Positions 1 to 6,273 of a stretch of 11,142 bases of DNA are shown here, piece after piece. The translations under genes were made by a program, and so were the position numbers. Numbering within the stretch: the first letter of the stretch is position 1; each line of letters begins with the position of its first letter. The stretch comes from CAYGAM01 sp964347915. GTDB taxonomy: Archaea; Thermoproteota; Nitrososphaeria; Nitrososphaerales; Nitrosopumilaceae. Location: the NCBI GenBank assembly GCA_964347915.1, contig CAYGAM010000073.1, positions 1 through 11,142 on the forward strand. The letters run 5' to 3'. The notes beneath the pieces were generated by a model. The model had not been told where the DNA came from, did no database searches, and worked only from the letters and a program-made list of their open reading frames with translations.

Positions 1-14
1 ATCTTCAACATAAG

Positions 15-22
15 ATATTTAA
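15..22 (+). promoter_or_regulatory. TATA box of the ferredoxin-NADP reductase gene
   Basis: ATATTTAA lies here. Its centre is about 15 nt before the GTG at 34 but about 27 nt before an in-frame GTG at 46. Archaeal transcription usually starts about 26 nt after the TATA centre, so a leaderless message would begin at the second GTG. Confidence 0.5.
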
Positions 23-33
23 CCATACAATTT

Positions 34-891
34 GTGAAAATTACTGTGGTCGTAGACAATCTTGCAACTATTACGTATATTCAGGTGCTCAAGGAAGATC
101 TTGCCATATTCAGGCTGGTGCCTCACGACGAAACTGTTCCAGAGTACAAGGCAGGACAGTTTCTGACTGCCGGCCTTCCAAATCCCGCAGAGAACAACAA
201 GCTGGTCAGGAGGGCGTACTCGCTTGCCTCGCATCCGGAAAACCGCAAGTACTTTGAGCTTTATGTTAGATGGGTAAGAAAGCCGCTGCCGGGACGGCTG
301 ACTACGCAGCTCTTCAGCGCCAAGGTAGGAGACGAGATAAAATGGATCAAGCCCACAGGCGCATTTACAATAAACGACAAGCTGCCAGACGGCTCAAAAG
401 ACGAGCGGAGAATAATCTGCATTGGAGGCGGCACAGGACTGGCGCCGTTTGTAAGCTATGCGCAGCACCTGCACGACATTGGAGACAGGCGCGAGATAAT
501 CGTACTGCATGGTGCAAGCTATGTGGACGAGCTTGGATACAAGGAACTTTTGACCAACCTGGAGCTGGAGAGCATTGACAGGGGAAAGGACAAGTGGAAC
601 TTTACTTACAGGGCGGCAATCAGCAGGCCGTACGAGCAGTTCAACCGATCATGGTCGGGGCAGACAGGCAGAGTTGAGACGTTTTTGCGCCCGCGCGAAG
701 GCAGCGACGAGTCGCCGTTGGAGGAGCTTGTTGGAGAAAAGATCACAAAGGAGAATACAATGTTCTATATCTGCGGCTGGCAGGGAACTATAGACGGCGT
801 TATGGACTTTTTGAATCCCAGAGGATTTGTTACTGAACGCGAAAAGCGAAGCGACGGCAGCTTTGAAGTAAAGTACGAATCGTACGGCTGA
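34..891 (+). CDS. Ferredoxin-NADP(+) reductase-like flavoprotein
   Basis: This is a cytoplasmic FAD/NAD(P)H oxidoreductase of the bacterial-type ferredoxin-NADP reductase family, expected to move electrons between a small ferredoxin or flavodoxin and NADP(H). Numbered from GTG 34 (285 aa), the FAD barrel carries GQF at 41-43 and the isoalloxazine-binding RAYS motif at 60-63. The NADP-binding half has GGGTGLAP at 131-138, and the family's C-G-x-x pattern appears as CGWQG at 247-251. The C-terminus ends in an aromatic residue followed by Gly, near the place where plant and bacterial enzymes stack an aromatic on the flavin. Family length is roughly 250-300 aa, so the gene looks complete. An in-frame GTG at 46 fits the upstream TATA box better and would remove four residues. 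The gene stands alone, followed by a tRNA gene. The family assignment is firm; the electron partner is not visible. Confidence 0.88.
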   Translation: MKITVVVDNLATITYIQVLKEDLAIFRLVPHDETVPEYKAGQFLTAGLPNPAENNKLVRRAYSLASHPENRKYFELYVRWVRKPLPGRLTTQLFSAKVGDEIKWIKPTGAFTINDKLPDGSKDERRIICIGGGTGLAPFVSYAQHLHDIGDRREIIVLHGASYVDELGYKELLTNLELESIDRGKDKWNFTYRAAISRPYEQFNRSWSGQTGRVETFLRPREGSDESPLEELVGEKITKENTMFYICGWQGTIDGVMDFLNPRGFVTEREKRSDGSFEVKYESYG

Positions 892-940
892 CAGCTTGCC
901 GCTATTACCAGTCTGTCAATAACGCGCTCTCAAACCCAAG

Positions 941-949
941 AATTATTAT
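941..949 (+). promoter_or_regulatory. TATA box of tRNA-Pro
   Basis: AATTATTAT is centred at about 945, 26 nt before the first base of the mature tRNA at 971. That matches archaeal promoter geometry and implies little or no 5' leader. Confidence 0.65.
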
Positions 950-970
950 CCCATCTTCAGTCTGATGCTT

Positions 971-1044
971 GGGGATGTAGGTTAGCATGGTATACTGCCA
1001 GCCTCGGGCGCTGGAGATCATGGGTTCAAGTCCCATCATCCCCA
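971..1044 (+). tRNA. tRNA-Pro (anticodon CGG)
   Basis: The 74-nt cloverleaf folds by eye. The acceptor stem GGGGATG (971-977) pairs fully with CATCCCC (1037-1043), with discriminator A at 1044. The D arm is 980-996 with a weak three-pair stem and GG at 989-990. The anticodon stem CCAGC/GCTGG (998-1002/1010-1014) is perfect. The loop CTCGGGC puts anticodon CGG at 1005-1007, which reads CCG proline codons. The T arm is ATGGG-TTCAAGT-CCCAT at 1020-1036. No intron is present, and the 3' CCA is not encoded (CCT follows the discriminator). Confidence 0.95.
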
Positions 1045-1320
1045 CCTAACATAATGGAACTGCATTAGAATGCCAAGCTGTCTTGAAACAAAATTCAGCT
1101 CTTGCTGCGGCGTACGATGCAGGGTGCAGTTTTGATGCAGGCGCAGCTCCAGCGCCGGCAGTCAAGGCGGGCATGATTCCTGCACAGGCATGATTCCTGC
1201 TGGTATTCCTGCATTGATACAATTCTAGCGTATGTACAATCCAAGTGCAGGAATATGGCAGTATCTGTATGAGCTTTGCTGGTATGATTTCAGTACTGGC
1301 ACGATCCAAGCCAAAGTTAA
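1045..1320. other. Noncoding spacer downstream of tRNA-Pro
   Basis: No convincing gene lies between the tRNA and the next promoter. The open frame on the minus strand (1046-1309) is Ala/Cys/His-rich, has no recognisable domain, and runs straight through a short direct-repeat cluster. The only structure seen is that repeat cluster at 1170-1212. Confidence 0.6.
1170..1212. repeat. Short direct repeats, ATTCCTGC core
   Basis: GGCATGATTCCTGC occurs at 1170-1183 and again at 1187-1200, a 17-nt period. A third degenerate copy, GGTATTCCTGC, is at 1202-1212. The copies are head to tail in a noncoding spacer. Confidence 0.8.
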
Positions 1321-1328
1321 CTTATACT
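1321..1328 (+). promoter_or_regulatory. TATA box of the nucleotidylyltransferase gene
   Basis: CTTATACT is centred near 1324.5, predicting a transcript start near 1351, about 10 nt before the TTG start at 1361. No ribosome-binding motif is evident in that short leader. Confidence 0.5.
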
Positions 1329-1360
1329 GTTGAAATATGGGAATGCCGTACCGTGTATGA

Positions 1361-1960
1361 TTGACTACTGCGCTGTATCTTGCCCATCTGAATCCCGTAA
1401 CAAATGCTCATGTGGAAATCATTGACGATCTAAAATCGCAGGCGGACAAAGTTGTGATAATGCCCGTCATATTCATGAAGGGCGATGCAGAGGTCAACAG
1501 CAGAAGCTTTCCATTCACATTCAAAGCAAGGGTGGAAATGCTCAGAGCGGCGTTCGGCGATACCGTATTCGTGTCGCGCAACTATGCGTTTCATGCTCCG
1601 TTCTCAAAGTACATGCCGCCGCTCATCTCGCCAGGCTCATGGAGGCTGCGCAGGCAGATACTGAAAGGAATTGATGACGACTATTTTACATATACAGGAG
1701 ACAAGGCGGAAGGATACATGCTTAGACTGTACCGCTTGAGGCCCCGCGTGGGCAGCAGAAAGGAGATTTCTGCGTCATCAGTCAAGAACAAGATATACGA
1801 GGATGCGCAAGGCAACCCGACAGACTGGCAAAACTATGTGCCGGGCGCAGTAGCGGAAATAATCAAGGCAAACTGGGATGCCATAGTAAAATTTGCAAAA
1901 TCGCAAGACGGCACAATGCGCGTGGCCGGAATGAAGTTTCCAAAGGACGGCTGGATATAG
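1361..1960 (+). CDS. HxxH nucleotidylyltransferase (cytidylyltransferase-like fold)
   Basis: This 199-aa protein belongs to the nucleotidylyltransferase alpha/beta phosphodiesterase superfamily, which transfers a nucleotidyl group from an NTP onto a phosphate-bearing substrate. The signature near the N-terminus is LAHLNPVTNAH at 7-17, where H14-x-x-H17 of the usual pattern appears as T14-x-x-H17 and H9-x-N11-P12 precede it. The second family motif, usually ISSTxxR, is seen as ISASSVKNKI at 136-145. The start is TTG: an in-frame TGA stop sits immediately upstream at 1358, so the frame cannot extend further 5'. An archaeal NMN adenylyltransferase is shorter and begins RGLFxGRFQPxHxGH, so this is a different subfamily. 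The substrate cannot be read from the sequence. It is monocistronic, with an oligo-T run 47 nt after the stop. Confidence 0.75.
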   Translation: MTTALYLAHLNPVTNAHVEIIDDLKSQADKVVIMPVIFMKGDAEVNSRSFPFTFKARVEMLRAAFGDTVFVSRNYAFHAPFSKYMPPLISPGSWRLRRQILKGIDDDYFTYTGDKAEGYMLRLYRLRPRVGSRKEISASSVKNKIYEDAQGNPTDWQNYVPGAVAEIIKANWDAIVKFAKSQDGTMRVAGMKFPKDGWI

Positions 1961-2006
1961 CGTGCCGAATACTCAGTGCCTCCAGGCATAATTCATGCGG
2001 GAGCGC

Positions 2007-2012
2007 TTTTTT
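2007..2012 (+). terminator. Oligo-T run after the nucleotidylyltransferase gene
   Basis: Six T residues follow a GC-rich stretch (GGGAGCGC) 47 nt after the stop codon. Archaeal RNA polymerase often releases at such U-runs without a long hairpin. Confidence 0.4.
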
Positions 2013-2038
2013 CAGGCATTACAGCAACGGCACAATAG

Positions 2039-2047
2039 ATTAATTAT
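2039..2047 (+). promoter_or_regulatory. TATA box of the aminotransferase gene
   Basis: ATTAATTAT is centred at 2043, 25 nt before the ATG at 2068. This predicts a leaderless mRNA and argues against the in-frame TTG at 2050. Confidence 0.6.
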
Positions 2048-2067
2048 GATTGCGATATAATGGTACT

Positions 2068-2747
2068 ATGAATGCAGGATACGTGTGGCTTGACGGCAGG
2101 CTCCTTTCCGCAGGCAGGGCAAAGATTCCAATAACCACCCACGCCATTCACTATGGAACATCGGCATTTGAGGGAATCAGAGCATATTGGAACGGAGACA
2201 ATCTGCACATATTCAGGCTGGACGAGCATCTAAAGCGGTTTAGAGAGTCCGGCAGGCATTACAACATGTCCCTAAACTTTACGGACGAACAGCTTGCAAA
2301 GGCAATGATCAGTCTTTGCAGAAAAAACAGGCTAAAGGAGTCATGCTACATCAGGCCGCTGCACTTTGTAGGAAACCACGGCATCAACCTGAACATCACA
2401 TCAAAGACGCCGACGCGCGTAGCAATATTTGCATTTGTGATAAATGACATATTTGATTCAGGCGGAATCTCCGCCTGCATCTCGCCGTGGAAGCGGCTCT
2501 CGCAGTCGGCTGTTCCAATACAGGCAAAGATGGGCGGCAACTATCTTAATTCGATAATATCCACGATAGACGCAAAGAGCAGAGGATTTGACGAGGCCAT
2601 ACTGCTAAACCAGCGAGGGTATGTAAGCGAGGCGCCCGGAGAGAATGTGTTCATAGTGCAGGACGAAACTCTCATGACTCCGCCCATCAGTGCGTCTGTT
2701 CTAAACGGAATAACGCGTGACGCCATACTCAAAATAGCAAGGGATGC
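2068..2747 (+). CDS. ilvE: Branched-chain amino acid aminotransferase, 3' end lost in gap
   Basis: This PLP-dependent class IV aminotransferase interconverts leucine, isoleucine and valine with their 2-oxo acids, using glutamate/2-oxoglutarate. Visible marks are HAIHYGTSAFEGIR at 25-38, the PLP lysine K154 in AKMGGNYLNS (153-162), GFDEAILLN at 173-181, and VSEAPGENVF at 186-195 with the cofactor-contacting glutamate E188. TPPISASVLNGITR lies at 204-217. Only about 226 codons are present. The family is usually close to 300 aa, so roughly 75-80 C-terminal residues are missing behind the 100-N gap. The start is ATG 2068, supported by TATA spacing; a TTG at 2050 would add six residues. It is complete at the 5' end and truncated by assembly rather than by mutation. 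Confidence 0.93.
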
Positions 2748-2847
2748 NNNNNNNNNNNNNNNNNNNNNNNNNNNNNNNNNNNNNNNNNNNNNNNNNNNNN
2801 NNNNNNNNNNNNNNNNNNNNNNNNNNNNNNNNNNNNNNNNNNNNNNN
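2748..2847. other. 100-N assembly gap
   Basis: Exactly 100 N characters mark this interval, the conventional placeholder for a scaffold gap of unknown length. It interrupts the aminotransferase gene. Translation on the far side does not resume that protein, so more than 100 bp of true sequence is missing or the join is uncertain. Confidence 0.98.
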
Positions 2848-2980
2848 TCTGCATCAATGCGTGCGGTGCATTTCGCATTTGCGTTTTATTTGTCCATTAT
2901 ACTGCTTGAAATCAGCGCGCTCCAAGATTTTCATCGGCTCTGATCTTAAAATTTGGACAGCTCCAACATGACAGAATGAC
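2848..2980. other. Noncoding stretch between gap and next promoter
   Basis: I see no gene here. The frame continuing across the gap ends at 2943 after about 30 codons that do not resemble an aminotransferase C-terminus. Confidence 0.5.
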
Positions 2981-2988
2981 TTAAAAAG
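2981..2988 (+). promoter_or_regulatory. TATA box of the 4-TM protein / metalloprotease unit
   Basis: TTAAAAAG is centred about 24.5 nt before the ATG at 3009, fitting a leaderless transcript that would carry both overlapping genes. Confidence 0.55.
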
Positions 2989-3008
2989 CATGCTGCGGGC
3001 CGTGCTGT

Positions 3009-3587
3009 ATGCGTTCTTACCAAACTCTGTCCATATTAGGCGGAGTTTTTGGAGTGATAACTGTCCTTGTGCTGTTTGCTTTAGTGTCAATAATAGGAGA
3101 ATTTATGAGTATTTTTGATGATGCGGCGCCGGCGGCTGAACCATATACGACTGAAGTCCTTATTATTTTAATAATTTTTTATTGCGTGGCATTTGTGATT
3201 CCTTTTGTTATCAGATCCGCAAAAAAAACAGGCATTGCTTTGTTTGTATATGCGGCAATTGGATTAGCAATGACTCAGGGAATTGGAGCTTTTGCAGCCA
3301 TATTCCTGATAATAGCAGGGCTTGCAGCGCTGCGCTGGAAGGAGCCGATCAAAAGGGACGAGTTTGAAAGGCTAAAGAATCGTCTGGCAGAGTATCAAGA
3401 AAATGAAACATCTACAGAATTCAAAGATCAGGATGAGTCAAAATTCTCCCCTGGTGACGACGAAAAAGTCAGGTCAAAGAGCCAGATTGTAGAACCGGAT
3501 CAGGAAGAGTCAAAATCTTCGGATGATGCTGAAGCTGAATCAAAGCGCCAGCCTGCAGAACGTGATCAGGATGAATCAAAGCCCTAA
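3009..3587 (+). CDS. Four-helix membrane protein with acidic repeated C-terminal tail
   Basis: This 192-aa protein has no sure family. Hydrophobic segments lie near 7-33, 49-69, 74-88 and 91-109, with short connecting loops. The helix and loop pattern recalls small 4-TM proteins of the DUF4064 kind, but that is only a resemblance. From about residue 113 the chain becomes a charged tail rich in Glu, Asp, Ser and Lys. It carries DQDESK at 140-145, DQEESK at 164-169 and DQDESK at 186-191. An even helix count puts the tail on the same side as the N-terminus. Positive residues around 68-73 and 109-123 suggest the tail is cytoplasmic. The gene overlaps the following metalloprotease gene by 17 nt, so the two are probably co-transcribed and translationally coupled. 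The ATG start is supported by the TATA position. Confidence 0.8.
   Translation: MRSYQTLSILGGVFGVITVLVLFALVSIIGEFMSIFDDAAPAAEPYTTEVLIILIIFYCVAFVIPFVIRSAKKTGIALFVYAAIGLAMTQGIGAFAAIFLIIAGLAALRWKEPIKRDEFERLKNRLAEYQENETSTEFKDQDESKFSPGDDEKVRSKSQIVEPDQEESKSSDDAEAESKRQPAERDQDESKP
3426..3581. repeat. Dispersed 18-bp coding repeats for DQ(D/E)ESK
   Basis: Three copies lie at 3426-3443, 3498-3515 and 3564-3581. Copies 1 and 3, GATCAGGATGAGTCAAAA and GATCAGGATGAATCAAAG, differ at two positions. Copy 3 contains the ATG (3571) that opens the next gene in another frame. Confidence 0.85.
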
Positions 3588-5379
3588 CGGCCGAAGCGAG
3601 CGTGACGACTTAGCCCACCCGCACAAGGCATGGTATCTGCTGCCGATATTCTTGGGGCTGATAGGAGGGATAGTAGCGTTTGCTTTGCTAAGAAAAAAAC
3701 ACCCGCGCCAGGCTCGAATAGCGCTTTTGGTTGGCACTGCGATATCCGCCGGATTTATCGCTCTTGTTGCTGTTGCCGCAAATCAGAGTCAGGGCGGCGG
3801 CGCAGGCACAGATGAGGATGTGCCTGCGGCCATGTCTGATGAAGAAGTAATGCGCAAAGCTCAGGTAGTCCCATATGGCGAACTCATGGACGACAGCGAT
3901 GCTCATGCAGAAGAGATTGTATATTTTGAAGGCAAAATCGTTCAGGTGCTAGACGATAGAAGCGAGTATGATCTTCGGATAGCGGCGTTCTTTGAGGACA
4001 GCGATGCGGTTTGGGCCAATTATGGAACAGACTCTGACAAAGAAAGAGAATGGCTGGACGGGTTTGACGATTCGTCAGACGACTATGCAGTCAAAGTATG
4101 GGGAGTGTCAAAGGGCATTACATCTTATTCCACGCGGTCTGGCAGCCACAGCGTGCCGGAGATCGATGTCCTGATTATCAGAAAAGCTTCAGATTTTGAT
4201 GACGATACGCTGGGCAAATTGATAAAGCCCAATGCCCTCTTAATTCCGTACGAAACCATTGCAAACCACAACAAGAGGCATGCCGGCGAATTTATCCAGT
4301 ACGAGGGACGGGTCGTATCTGCAGTAAGGGAGGGCCTGGGCTTCTTTACAGACAAGGGCAGCTATGTTCTCAGAATTGCCACAAACGCGGACGGACGCTC
4401 TGATGTCATTCGGTCCAAGTATAATCCAGCTACCGACAGCGACGAGGAATGGTTGGAGAATGTAGAGGGATTTGCCAATCCGTTTGGAGGCGCGGACAGG
4501 GAGAGGACAGTCCGCGTATGGGGGGTATTGACAGGCGTGGAGAACAGTTCGGGTTTGTTTGGAGGCGATCTCCCCGTGCCCGAAGTTGATGTTTTGATTC
4601 TTGAAAGGGGGCTGCCGGAAGATGCTGGTTCGCAGGATGCTGAACCGGCGGTGGAAGCCGGGCATGGGCATGCGCAGCCTGCGGACAGTTTTGTTCACAC
4701 AGTATCGTACGGCGATATTCCGGAGCAGTTGAAGGCTGATGTAGATGCAGATGCAGCGGAATTGGTGCTGCTTGATGTCCTGCACGAATGGGAGGCAGCT
4801 AACAAAAATCTAAGTTTTGAGATTGTGGAGGGCGGCGCAGATTTGGATATAACGTGGGCCCAGTGGATGCCTGGGGGCGGTCTTGGGGTTTATTCATCGC
4901 AAAGCATTGCCACAGACGACGGTACTGTCAAAAAGCATTCCATACGCGTCAGGCTCGGCAATGACGACTGCAATTCCAACTATCAGCAGTATGCGCACAG
5001 TACGCTCAAGCACGTAATCGCGCATGAAATTGGGCACTATCTGGGACTCCGGCACACTGACGATATGGAGCATTTGATGTATTCGGGAGAGTTTTTCAAT
5101 GTGGATCCATTGGAGATATACGACAACAAAGGCTACAGCATACCCATCATAAGAATGCCGGACATACTGTCCATGCAAGGACAGTCGATGCAGGAGCAAA
5201 TCAGTAAAATGCATGAGCGTCTGGAGGTCATTGCAGCAGAACGGCAGTCCATCAGAAGCATGCACGGCGACAGCGCAGGCGCGGAGCTGCTGCTGGACCA
5301 GAATACCAGGCAGTACAATGATCTTGCAAGCCAGCTGCATGACCTTGAAGACCGGCTAGAGTGCGTAGAGGGGCTGTGA
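3571..5379 (+). CDS. Membrane-anchored metzincin (matrixin-like) metalloprotease with two tandem accessory domains
   Basis: Numbered from ATG 3571 the protein is 602 aa. Two helices, 20-40 (AWYLLPIFLGLIGG...) and 50-71, are joined by a basic loop RKKHPRQAR. Positive-inside logic puts the large C-terminal part outside the membrane. Residues 100-205 and 225-346 are two copies of one domain, sharing PY, YEG/FEG, LRIA, EWL, VWGV and VPE-DVLI. The pattern suggests a small beta-barrel, but the fold is not identified. After an acidic linker, 379 to about 520 is a zinc protease domain. It has HEIGHYLGLRH at 485-495 (ligands H485, H489, H495; general base E486) and a downstream Met at 503 in LMYSG that fits the metzincin Met-turn. 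ITWAQWMPGGGLG upstream fits matrixins. Residues 540-602 look like a coiled coil. An upstream in-frame ATG at 3523 would add 16 residues but lies deep in the preceding gene. The domain order is unusual. No inhibitory Cys-switch propeptide was seen. Confidence 0.85.
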   Translation: MNQSPNGRSERDDLAHPHKAWYLLPIFLGLIGGIVAFALLRKKHPRQARIALLVGTAISAGFIALVAVAANQSQGGGAGTDEDVPAAMSDEEVMRKAQVVPYGELMDDSDAHAEEIVYFEGKIVQVLDDRSEYDLRIAAFFEDSDAVWANYGTDSDKEREWLDGFDDSSDDYAVKVWGVSKGITSYSTRSGSHSVPEIDVLIIRKASDFDDDTLGKLIKPNALLIPYETIANHNKRHAGEFIQYEGRVVSAVREGLGFFTDKGSYVLRIATNADGRSDVIRSKYNPATDSDEEWLENVEGFANPFGGADRERTVRVWGVLTGVENSSGLFGGDLPVPEVDVLILERGLPEDAGSQDAEPAVEAGHGHAQPADSFVHTVSYGDIPEQLKADVDADAAELVLLDVLHEWEAANKNLSFEIVEGGADLDITWAQWMPGGGLGVYSSQSIATDDGTVKKHSIRVRLGNDDCNSNYQQYAHSTLKHVIAHEIGHYLGLRHTDDMEHLMYSGEFFNVDPLEIYDNKGYSIPIIRMPDILSMQGQSMQEQISKMHERLEVIAAERQSIRSMHGDSAGAELLLDQNTRQYNDLASQLHDLEDRLECVEGL

Positions 5380-5540
5380 TGCATGCACCATGCAAGGCTG
5401 AATCTTGCGCATGCTGCAGGGAACACTTGGACTCCTGGGCATCAGGTAGGAAATCATAATCAGATGCGGATTCTGATGCTTTCTTTAATGGCATCTCAGA
5501 CGGCCTGCATGCAGCAGCCAGCGAGCGGAAACGCGCCAAA
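5380..5540. other. Noncoding spacer with GCATGC palindromes and a small hairpin
   Basis: No supported gene. GCATGC occurs at 5381, 5409 and 5507, the last inside the 10-bp palindrome CTGCATGCAG (5505-5514). GCAAG (5392-5396) can pair with CTTGC (5404-5408) across a 7-nt loop shortly after the protease stop codon. There is no T-run after it, so a terminator role is only possible. Confidence 0.5.
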
Positions 5541-5549
5541 CATTATAAC
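5541..5549 (+). promoter_or_regulatory. TATA box of the Trm112-like gene
   Basis: CATTATAAC is centred at 5545, predicting transcription from about 5570 and a leader of about 40 nt. This is one of the few genes here that would not be leaderless. Confidence 0.45.
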
Positions 5550-5600
5550 CCCTGCCTGCGATGCCAGGTTGTCGAAAAATGCCAGAGCACCAATGCATTC

Positions 5601-5604
5601 GGAG
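5601..5604 (+). promoter_or_regulatory. Shine-Dalgarno-like GGAG before the Trm112-like gene
   Basis: GGAG ends 5 nt before the ATG at 5610. A ribosome-binding site fits a gene with a leader, unlike most neighbours that lack both leader and such a motif. Confidence 0.5.
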
Positions 5605-5609
5605 CTGAA

Positions 5610-5882
5610 ATGAACAGAAGAATGATGGACATTCTAGCGTGTCCCATAGACAAGCACTTTCCACTGGAACTGACAGAAATTTCATCAAGCAAAGAGTCTG
5701 TAGAGCACGGCGCACTGTTTTGCCTCAAATGTTCGCGGTTTTATCCCATCATAGACGACATTCCCATTCTGCTACCGGATGATTTGAGGGACAAGGATAT
5801 GGACATGCGATTCCTAAAAAAGCATGAATCCGCGCTGCCCGAAAAAATAACAAAAGGCGGGCAGCCGTGGCATATCGGATGA
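5610..5882 (+). CDS. Trm112-family methyltransferase activator
   Basis: This small cytoplasmic protein (90 aa) is of the Trm112 family. Its members bind and stabilise several SAM-dependent methyltransferases that modify tRNA, rRNA or translation factors. The fold markers are MDILACPIDK at 6-15, ALFCLKCSRFYPI at 35-47 and DDIPILLPDD at 49-58, the usual zinc-ribbon-like layout. The first knuckle is CPID rather than CPxC: C11 remains but position 14 is Asp, while C38 and C41 form an intact CxxC. Zinc binding may therefore be altered or absent, as reported for some prokaryotic family members. No methyltransferase gene is adjacent. The ATG start has a GGAG motif 5 nt upstream. Confidence 0.85.
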   Translation: MNRRMMDILACPIDKHFPLELTEISSSKESVEHGALFCLKCSRFYPIIDDIPILLPDDLRDKDMDMRFLKKHESALPEKITKGGQPWHIG

Positions 5883-6246
5883 CAGTTCTGCGGCATTTGC
5901 CCGCATGCCGCATCAGGCCTGCAAAGATGCGCGATCAAGCATCGGCTGACGGCTTTGATACTGCAAATATCCAATTTGCGGCAGGCGGGATATTCAGGAA
6001 CAGGACGAGAGTAGATGAAATGCTCAAAGATGTCCGGCAACGGTACGATCCGGCCTGAAATGATCTCTGCATTAATGTGGAACTCGTTTGCATGCAGGCT
6101 GTGTGCGCGCGCAAGCGCCGCCTGGGTGAGAGCGATTCCTGCGCATGAACTGCACTTGCATGCAGGCTGTACGCGCGAATAGTTTTTGCAGCGCATGCCG
6201 TCCTAAAATAATTAGCAATACGCGTCATCATGCAGATTTCACCAGC
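5883..6246. other. Noncoding spacer rich in GCATGC and direct repeats
   Basis: No supported gene on either strand; open frames here are antisense shadows or lack a start context. GCATGC occurs at 5903, 6090, 6158 and 6193, and a 15-bp direct repeat is listed separately. Confidence 0.55.
6088..6170. repeat. 15-bp perfect direct repeat TTGCATGCAGGCTGT
   Basis: Copies lie at 6088-6102 and 6156-6170, start to start 68 bp. Similarity continues loosely downstream (GTGCGCGCG versus ACGCGCGAA), so the ancestral unit may have been longer. Confidence 0.85.
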
Positions 6247-6268
6247 GTGCGCCGCGCATCCGGCGCGC
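6247..6268 (-). terminator. GC hairpin just after the reductase stop codon
   Basis: GCGCCG (6249-6254) and CGGCGC (6261-6266) pair perfectly across a 6-nt loop, extended by one wobble and one GC pair. On the minus strand the stem starts about 5 nt after the stop codon. A U-rich stretch (TAATTATTTTAG, minus sense) follows only at 6214-6203, so this may be a terminator or an mRNA 3'-end stabiliser. Confidence 0.4.
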
Positions 6269-6273
6269 CTGAT

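Noticed and set aside
889..918. TGACAG...CTGTCA inverted repeat at the reductase (34-891) stop codon
   Set aside because: Only six pairs across an 18-nt loop and no T-run follow; this is within chance expectation.
1046..1309. 87-aa minus-strand frame beside tRNA-Pro
   Set aside because: Its composition reflects the short direct repeats, and it has no start context or domain.
4240..4785. 181-aa minus-strand frame
   Set aside because: It is a shadow of the metalloprotease gene, without a domain or promoter.
5383..5613. 76-aa plus-strand frame overlapping the Trm112-like start by ATGA
   Set aside because: An internal ATG at 5464 gives a signal-like stretch, but there is no true lipobox. The frame contains the TATA box of the next gene and several repeat palindromes, and the residue pattern is not protein-like.
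5741..6196. 151-aa minus-strand frame
   Set aside because: It runs antisense to the Trm112-like gene and through noncoding repeats, is Cys/His/Ser-rich, and has no recognised domain.
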